A stretch of DNA of 64,000 nucleotides from Maricaulis sp. (GTDB taxonomy: Bacteria; Pseudomonadota; Alphaproteobacteria; Caulobacterales; Maricaulaceae). Below the pieces are notes generated by a model that saw only the letters and a program-made list of their open reading frames with translations, was not told where the DNA came from and searched no databases. Below, in pieces: positions 59,108-64,000 of the stretch; the stretch's first letter is position 1, and each line of letters opens with the position of its first letter. A program made the position numbers and the translations under genes. Location of the stretch: NCBI RefSeq assembly GCF_030149235.1, contig NZ_JASBRW010000085.1, positions 29,765-93,764 on the forward strand, given 5' to 3'.

Positions 59108-60023
59108 GCTCGCCTTCCTCCTTCAACTGGGCCACCTCCGCCGCCATTTCCGGCGCGGTTTCGGTGGAGTTCATGTCTGCCTCGTGCGCAGTTTGCGGGG
59201 CCTGCGCGGGCTGCTGCTGTGGCCCCATCGTGGCCAGCGCGTCTGTTGTGCGTTTTTTCTGCCAGGCGGCCCACGCCGCTGACCCCTGGGCGTAGCCCAT
59301 CACCGTGATCATCGGGAACAGGCTCGCCAGGGCGATCAGTCCGAAGCCGTCGATCAACGGACTGCGTCCCGGAACAGTCGAGGCCAGGCCGAGGCCGAGG
59401 GCGGTGACCAGCGGAACCGTCACGGTCGAGGTCGTCACCCCGCCTGAGTCATAGGCCAGTGGCACGATTTCCTTGGGGGCGAACATGGTCTGCACCACGA
59501 CCAGGACATAGCCGACCATCATGTAAAGATGCAGCGGCGTACCGGTGACAATCCGGAAAGCGCCGAGGGCGATCGACAGGGCGACGCCGACGGCCACGGC
59601 GATGCGTAGCGGCCAGGACGAGATGGCTCCGCCGGATGCTTCGTCGGCCTTCAGGGATACGGCGATCAGCGAAGGTTCGGCGATTGTGGTGGAGAAGCCG
59701 ATGGCGAAGGCGAAGAGATAGATCCAGTAATAGCGGGTCCACTCGATCGTTTCCGGCTGACCTTCCGCGCCGTAGATAAAGGCCGGATCGGTCAATTGCC
59801 GGGCCATGGTTTCGCCGAGTGGGAAAAGCGCTTCCTGCAGGCCGACCAGGAAGAGGGCGAGGCCGGCGATCACATAGACGAAGCCGATCAGCACCTGTTT
59901 CAGGTGCGGCACGCGCTGGCGCAGGACGACGACCTGGAAAAACCCGAGCACCAGCGCGATCGGCGCCACATCGCGCAGCGTCGTCACCAGGGTGGTGAGG
60001 GTCTGGATCAGCGCATCGAGCAT
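59061..60023 (-). CDS. DUF1538 membrane protein (second copy)
   Basis: Multi-[52 protein letters not shown]. Confidence 0.88.
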   Translation of the reverse strand: MLDALIQTLTTLVTTLRDVAPIALVLGFFQVVVLRQRVPHLKQVLIGFVYVIAGLALFLVGLQEALFPLGETMARQLTDPAFIYGAEGQPETIEWTRYYWIYLFAFAIGFSTTIAEPSLIAVSLKADEASGGAISSWPLRIAVAVGVALSIALGAFRIVTGTPLHLYMMVGYVLVVVQTMFAPKEIVPLAYDSGGVTTSTVTVPLVTALGLGLASTVPGRSPLIDGFGLIALASLFPMITVMGYAQGSAAWAAWQKKRTTDALATMGPQQQPAQAPQTAHEADMNSTETAPEMAAEVAQLKEEGEHEVQADYRPGDRRED

Positions 60024-60752
60024 CTACACCACCATGCCGTAAAGCAGGACGAAGAGGATGGGGGTGAGACTGGCAAAGGCGATCAGACCGAAGCCGTCGA
60101 TCAGAGGATTGCGACCCTTGATCACGGTCGACAGGCCGATGCCCAGGGCGGTGACCAGCGGGACGGTGATGGTGGAGGTCGTCACGCCACCGCTGTCATA
60201 GGCGATACCGATGATCTCGCGCGGGGCAAACTGGGTCAGCAGCACGATCAGTATATAGCCGCCAATGATCAGGAACTGGATCGGCCAGCCCTTGAGGATG
60301 CGGATCACCCCAAGCACCAGAGCGGCGCCGACCGAGACGGCGACGGTGTAGCGCAGGCCCAGCGCGTAGGAGGCCTGGTCGGCTTCGGCCAATGCGCCTT
60401 CCGCCGCCTTGACGCTGGCGGCTTCCGCAGCGACGGCGATCAGGGCCGGCTCGGCCACGGTTGTGCCGAAGCCGAGGGCAAAGGCGAAGGCCATCAGCCA
60501 CCAGACATTGCCCTTGCGGGCGAAGGCCCCGGCCATGCTTTCACCGATCGGAAACAGGCCGATCTCGAGGCCGCGGATGAACAGCGCCAGCCCCATGAGG
60601 ACTGCGAGCAGCCCGAAAATGATCCGGGGCAGATCCGGGAAGGGCTGTTGCAGGACGGCAATCTGGAAAAACGCCACGACCAGGATGATCGGCGCCAGAT
60701 CACGCAGGCTGTCGAGCAGCAAGCGTCCATAGGCAATAAGGGAAGGCGGCAT
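60024..60752 (-). CDS. DUF1538 membrane protein (first copy)
   Basis: Multi-[52 protein letters not shown]; stop abuts start of the second copy (TAGATG). Confidence 0.88.
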   Translation of the reverse strand: MPPSLIAYGRLLLDSLRDLAPIILVVAFFQIAVLQQPFPDLPRIIFGLLAVLMGLALFIRGLEIGLFPIGESMAGAFARKGNVWWLMAFAFALGFGTTVAEPALIAVAAEAASVKAAEGALAEADQASYALGLRYTVAVSVGAALVLGVIRILKGWPIQFLIIGGYILIVLLTQFAPREIIGIAYDSGGVTTSTITVPLVTALGIGLSTVIKGRNPLIDGFGLIAFASLTPILFVLLYGMVV

Positions 60753-60843
60753 CTACCTGCTTGAAAAGTATAGCGTTAATCGAACGCCAAAACCTTACTT
60801 TTTAAACGGGTAGAAGGCTATTGGATATTCCGTCGCAGGGGTG

Positions 60844-61674
60844 TCAGCCCAGCGCGCGAGCATGATGGGCGATGTGATCATCGATGAAGCTGGCGATGAA
60901 ATAATATGAGTGATCATAGCCCGGCTGGCGGCGCAGGGTCAGTGCCTGCCCGGCCTCCCGGCAGGCCGCCTGGAACAGTTCCGGCTTGAGCTGTTCGGCG
61001 AGAAACGCGTCCGCCTCGCCCTGGTCGATCAGGATATGGGCGGCGCTGGGAGAGGTCCGAACCAGTTCGCTTGCGTCGTATTGCGCCCAACTGGCCTGAT
61101 CCGCGCCGAGATAGGCGGTGAAGGCCTTTTCGCCCCAGGGCACCTGGCTCGGGGCGACGATGGGCGAGAAAGCCGAGACCGAGCGATAGGTCTGCGGATG
61201 CTTCAGATGCAAGGTCAAAGCGCCGTGTCCGCCCATGGAGTGACCGAAAATGCCCTGGCGCGACATGTCGGCCGGGAAATTCGCGGCGATCAGGGCCGGC
61301 AATTCCCCGGTGATATAGCGATCCATCTGGAAATGCGGCGCCCAGGGCGTCTGCGTCGCGGTCAGGTAGAAGCCGGCGCCCTGGCCGAGATCATAGGCCG
61401 CGTCATCGGCGACACCCTCACCGCGCGGGCTGGTGTCCGGGGCGATGACCATGACGCCGTGCTCGCTGGCCGCGCGCTGCAGCCCGGACTTCTCCATCAC
61501 ATTGGACCAGTTGCAGGTCAGGCCGGAGAGATACCAGAGCACCGGCACCGGGCCCGACTTCGCCTGGGGCGGGGTGAAGACGGCAAAGCGCATCGGCACA
61601 CCACAAACCGCGCTGTCATGGTCGAACACGGCCAGCTCGCCGCCGAAGGAGGTCCATTGGTTGACGCGTTGCAT
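60844..61674 (-). CDS. fghA: S-formylglutathione hydrolase
   Basis: PVLWYLSGLTCNWSNVMEKSG; GIFGHSMGGHGAL nucleophile elbow; start at 61674. Confidence 0.95.
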   Translation of the reverse strand: MQRVNQWTSFGGELAVFDHDSAVCGVPMRFAVFTPPQAKSGPVPVLWYLSGLTCNWSNVMEKSGLQRAASEHGVMVIAPDTSPRGEGVADDAAYDLGQGAGFYLTATQTPWAPHFQMDRYITGELPALIAANFPADMSRQGIFGHSMGGHGALTLHLKHPQTYRSVSAFSPIVAPSQVPWGEKAFTAYLGADQASWAQYDASELVRTSPSAAHILIDQGEADAFLAEQLKPELFQAACREAGQALTLRRQPGYDHSYYFIASFIDDHIAHHARALG

Positions 61675-61679
61675 CTTGA

Positions 61680-62306
61680 TCAAGTCTCCGATGTCTTCGT
61701 TGCCTTCTCTAGCACCAGCCAGATCCATGTCACCCCGGCGCCCGCATCGCCAGGTTTGATACTGTCCCGCTCTCCACGCCAGATCAGGTTCAGACCGTGT
61801 TCGGCGGCCTGAGCCCGGCTTTCATCCGGATCGGTCGGATAGGCCGGGCGGTCCGGGTGGGCGGGCCCGGAACGCAGGGACAGGCAGAGGCGGCCGCCGG
61901 GGGCGGTGAGGCGGGCAAGGGCCTGCATGCCTTGAGGCCGGTCAGCCGGGGCGAGGTGCTGCCAGACCGCGTTGCACAGAACGAGATCAAAGCGGCCCGC
62001 ATGCGCGCCGAGCCGGGTCAGAGCCGGGAGTTGGTCGTCGATCCATTGAATGGCGCGGGTCCTGTGAAGGTGCTGACCGGCCTGTCTCAATTGCGACGGC
62101 TCGACCGCGGTCACTTCGTAACCGCGCTGCGCCAGCCAGGCCGCATCACGGCCCGTGCCGGCCCCGATATCGATGGCGCGCGCCGGAGCAGGCGGCCAGT
62201 GGTCGAGGGCCTCGCCATAGACGAGCTCGGTGCTGACGCCTTCATAAAGCGCCGTAAGCTCGTCGGCCGCGCGGCCGTAATTGGTGATGATGTCGCTGGG
62301 GCGCAT
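61680..62306 (-). CDS. Class I SAM-dependent methyltransferase
   Basis: AIDIGAGTGRDAAWLAQRGYEVTAVEPS. Confidence 0.9.
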   Translation of the reverse strand: MRPSDIITNYGRAADELTALYEGVSTELVYGEALDHWPPAPARAIDIGAGTGRDAAWLAQRGYEVTAVEPSQLRQAGQHLHRTRAIQWIDDQLPALTRLGAHAGRFDLVLCNAVWQHLAPADRPQGMQALARLTAPGGRLCLSLRSGPAHPDRPAYPTDPDESRAQAAEHGLNLIWRGERDSIKPGDAGAGVTWIWLVLEKATKTSET

Positions 62307-62332
62307 GCGATCCTGTCCTCACGGGCCTTGGT

Positions 62333-62447
62333 CCTCCCCTGCATGGCGGGGGAGGTGTCGAACGAAGTGAGACGGAGGGGGTGCGTCTGTTCTACTCACC
62401 CCCATCCCCTCGCGGGGCTCGGGACTTCCCCCGCCTGGCGGGGGAAG
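62333..62447. repeat. Intergenic multi-hairpin palindromic repeat
   Basis: Three hairpins: cctcccc/ggggagg (62333-62355), gggggtg/caccccc (62377-62403), cttcccccgc-ctg-gcgggggaag (62425-62447). Confidence 0.7.
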
Positions 62448-62460
62448 ACGATCCGTAGTG

Positions 62461-62910
62461 CTACAGCCCCTTCTTCACCTTCTGGATCAGCGCTTCCAGC
62501 CCGTTGAGAAAGGCCGACCGGTCCTTTTGCGAGAAGGGTTTCGCGCCCGAGGTGATCACCCCGGTCTCGCGCAGATCGGTCATCAGATTGCGCGTCGCCA
62601 CGGCTGAGCCGATCGTGTCCGGGGTGAAGGCCTTGCCGCGGGGATCAATGGCGCGGGCGCCGGCCTTGAGGCAGCGATCGGCGAGCGGGATGTCGGCGGT
62701 GACACAGATATCGCCCGGCCCGATACGCTCGGCGATCCAGTCATCAGCGGCGTCCAGCTTGCCCTCGACGATGACCAGCTTGGCCCATTGCGAGCGCGGC
62801 CGCATCAACCCGCCATCACAGACCAGCAGGATCTCCGAGCGGTGCCGCTCCCCGACCCGGATCACCTCGTCTTTGACGGGGCAGGCATCTGCGTCGACAT
62901 AGAGGATCAT
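62461..62910 (-). CDS. YaiI/YqxD (UPF0178) family protein
   Basis: [39 protein letters not shown]. Confidence 0.93.
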   Translation of the reverse strand: MILYVDADACPVKDEVIRVGERHRSEILLVCDGGLMRPRSQWAKLVIVEGKLDAADDWIAERIGPGDICVTADIPLADRCLKAGARAIDPRGKAFTPDTIGSAVATRNLMTDLRETGVITSGAKPFSQKDRSAFLNGLEALIQKVKKGL

Positions 62911-63338
62911 GGGGCGGGCACTTCTGGTTCGATATCGGCCAGGTCGATCGTCTCGAGGCCGAGTCGGTCATGGGCCAGTGAGAGCAGACGCTTGTCTGCG
63001 GAAAGGATTGGACGGGATTGCTGTCGCGCTAGGGCCAGGTATTGGCAGTCATAAACCGGATGATCGAGATCAACGGCCATGTCGATCGCGTCAGCGACAA
63101 GGTCCGTGGATGAATGGAGCACAGTGAGAGCTGGCAGCTTGGAAAGGGCCTCACGGCAATCGGCAACGCTCACATCGCCGCGCCGCGCATATTTCCAGAG
63201 CCCGTTCGCGACCTCCGACAGGATCAGTGACGGCGCGGAGCAGGTGTATTCTCTGCCCGCGCGAAGCGCTTGCGGTGTCAGAATGTCGTCGATGAACCAT
63301 TTTACCGCGACGCTCGCATCGAGAATGCAGGAACTCAT
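62907..63338 (-). CDS. PIN-domain toxin (VapC/FitB type)
   Basis: [42 protein letters not shown]. Confidence 0.88.
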   Translation of the reverse strand: MSSCILDASVAVKWFIDDILTPQALRAGREYTCSAPSLILSEVANGLWKYARRGDVSVADCREALSKLPALTVLHSSTDLVADAIDMAVDLDHPVYDCQYLALARQQSRPILSADKRLLSLAHDRLGLETIDLADIEPEVPAP

Positions 63339-63562
63339 CGGTCACGGTCTTCGCGGATCAGTTTCGTGGCGTCGCGCCAGGCTGGTCTCGACCGCTCGCG
63401 CATGCCTTTGGCAAACTCGAAAAAGGACTGCTTGTCATCCCGCGCCCGTTCGGCCAGCACGTCGCGCAGGAACTGTTCCAGCGACTTGCCCTCTCTCGTC
63501 GCCATCCGCTTCAAGTCCGCCAGAACGCTGTCGTCGAGATTACGGATAATCACCTGGCCCAT
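63335..63562 (-). CDS. RHH antitoxin (FitA/VapB type)
   Basis: MGQVIIRNLDDSVLADLKRMATREGKSLEQFLRDVLAERA; ATGA overlap with the toxin gene. Confidence 0.88.
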   Translation of the reverse strand: MGQVIIRNLDDSVLADLKRMATREGKSLEQFLRDVLAERARDDKQSFFEFAKGMRERSRPAWRDATKLIREDRDR

Positions 63563-63572
63563 TTCAGCCTCC

Positions 63573-63593
63573 TGATATCAGGGCGATATCATA
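63573..63593 (-). promoter_or_regulatory. Putative autoregulatory operator/-10 of the TA operon (two GATATCA sites 11 bp apart; TATGAT on minus strand)
   Basis: tgatatca at 63573-63580, gatatca at 63585-63591; minus-strand TATGAT at 63588-63593. Confidence 0.45.
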
Positions 63594-63624
63594 GCGCGAT
63601 CATTGGTTGGTAGCCAGGCGCAAT

Positions 63625-63849
63625 TTATCCCGAATTTACTAGCACACCGGCCTCCCAGCTCACCCGCCCTTTCCAGTTCTCCATCAAGCACGCGATGTGG
63701 GCGAAGAGCTGTTGATAGCGTGCTTCTTCGAGGTCGCTGCTCCAGTCAGACAGATTGGTCGCGGTCAGCACAACTGATTGGGCTTCACCCTCTGCGCCAA
63801 TCGATTTTTTGCAGAAGCAGCACTCGAACCCGGTAAAACTCGGTCTCAT
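63625..63849 (-). CDS. Small hypothetical protein with CxxC zinc-knuckle-like motif
   Basis: MRPSFTGFECCFCKKSIGAEGE...LFAHIACLMENWKGRVSWEAGVLVNSG; lies just after frmA. Confidence 0.55.
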   Translation of the reverse strand: MRPSFTGFECCFCKKSIGAEGEAQSVVLTATNLSDWSSDLEEARYQQLFAHIACLMENWKGRVSWEAGVLVNSG

Positions 63850-63850
63850 C

Positions 63851-64000
63851 CTAAAACTCCACCACGCTCCGGATGCTCTTGCCCGCATGCATGAGATCGA
63901 AGGCCGTATTGATCTCTTCCAGCGGCATGGTGTGGGTGATCAGGTCGTCGATATTGATGCGGCCGTCCATATACATGTCGACGATCCTGGGCACGTCGGT
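63851..64000 (-). CDS. frmA: S-(hydroxymethyl)glutathione dehydrogenase / class III ADH, C-terminal end (partial)
   Basis: Minus-strand translation TDVPRIVDMYMDGRINIDDLITHTMPLEEINTAFDLMHAGKSIRSVVEF*. Confidence 0.85.
   Translation of the reverse strand, partial: TDVPRIVDMYMDGRINIDDLITHTMPLEEINTAFDLMHAGKSIRSVVEF

Noticed and set aside
1-64000. CRISPR arrays, tRNA/rRNA genes, prophage or transposase genes
   Set aside because: None recognised by reading; no regularly spaced direct repeats, and no integrase or transposase among the ORFs. tRNAscan or CRISPR software was not available to confirm.

Overview
The window is gene-dense, high-GC and looks alphaproteobacterial; a Hyphomonadaceae/Maricaulis-like origin is an inference from gene content, not tested. 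Most of it is chromosomal metabolism organised in coherent blocks. (1) Two acyl-CoA dehydrogenases and a KefC-like antiporter. (2) gltD-gltB in that unusual order. (3) A saccharopine-DH-like / Fe-ADH / P450 cluster. (4) An acetate module: porin-acs operon, LuxR-type regulator, SSF-histidine kinase (CrbS/CrbR-like), actP and a DUF4212 subunit, with a shared upstream motif. (5) A LacI / TonB receptor / GH16 / GPH transporter / GH3 beta-glucan locus followed, after cysS and a CoA transferase, by a complete Entner-Doudoroff operon (zwf-pgl-edd-glk-eda). (6) A compact redox locus: a ThDP-dependent enzyme with an N-terminal Rieske domain, divergent from an overlapping operon of two tiny membrane proteins, a ferric-reductase-like/Rieske protein and a Cys-motif membrane-anchored protein. 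(7) A translationally coupled DUF1538-DUF1538-PII-like-CBS operon. (8) Formaldehyde-detoxification genes (fghA, 3' end of frmA), a FitAB/VapBC-type toxin-antitoxin pair and a multi-hairpin intergenic repeat. The best candidates for under-described systems are (6) and (7), plus the putative acetate-regulon operator in (4). No CRISPR array, rRNA, tRNA, prophage or transposase was recognised by eye.
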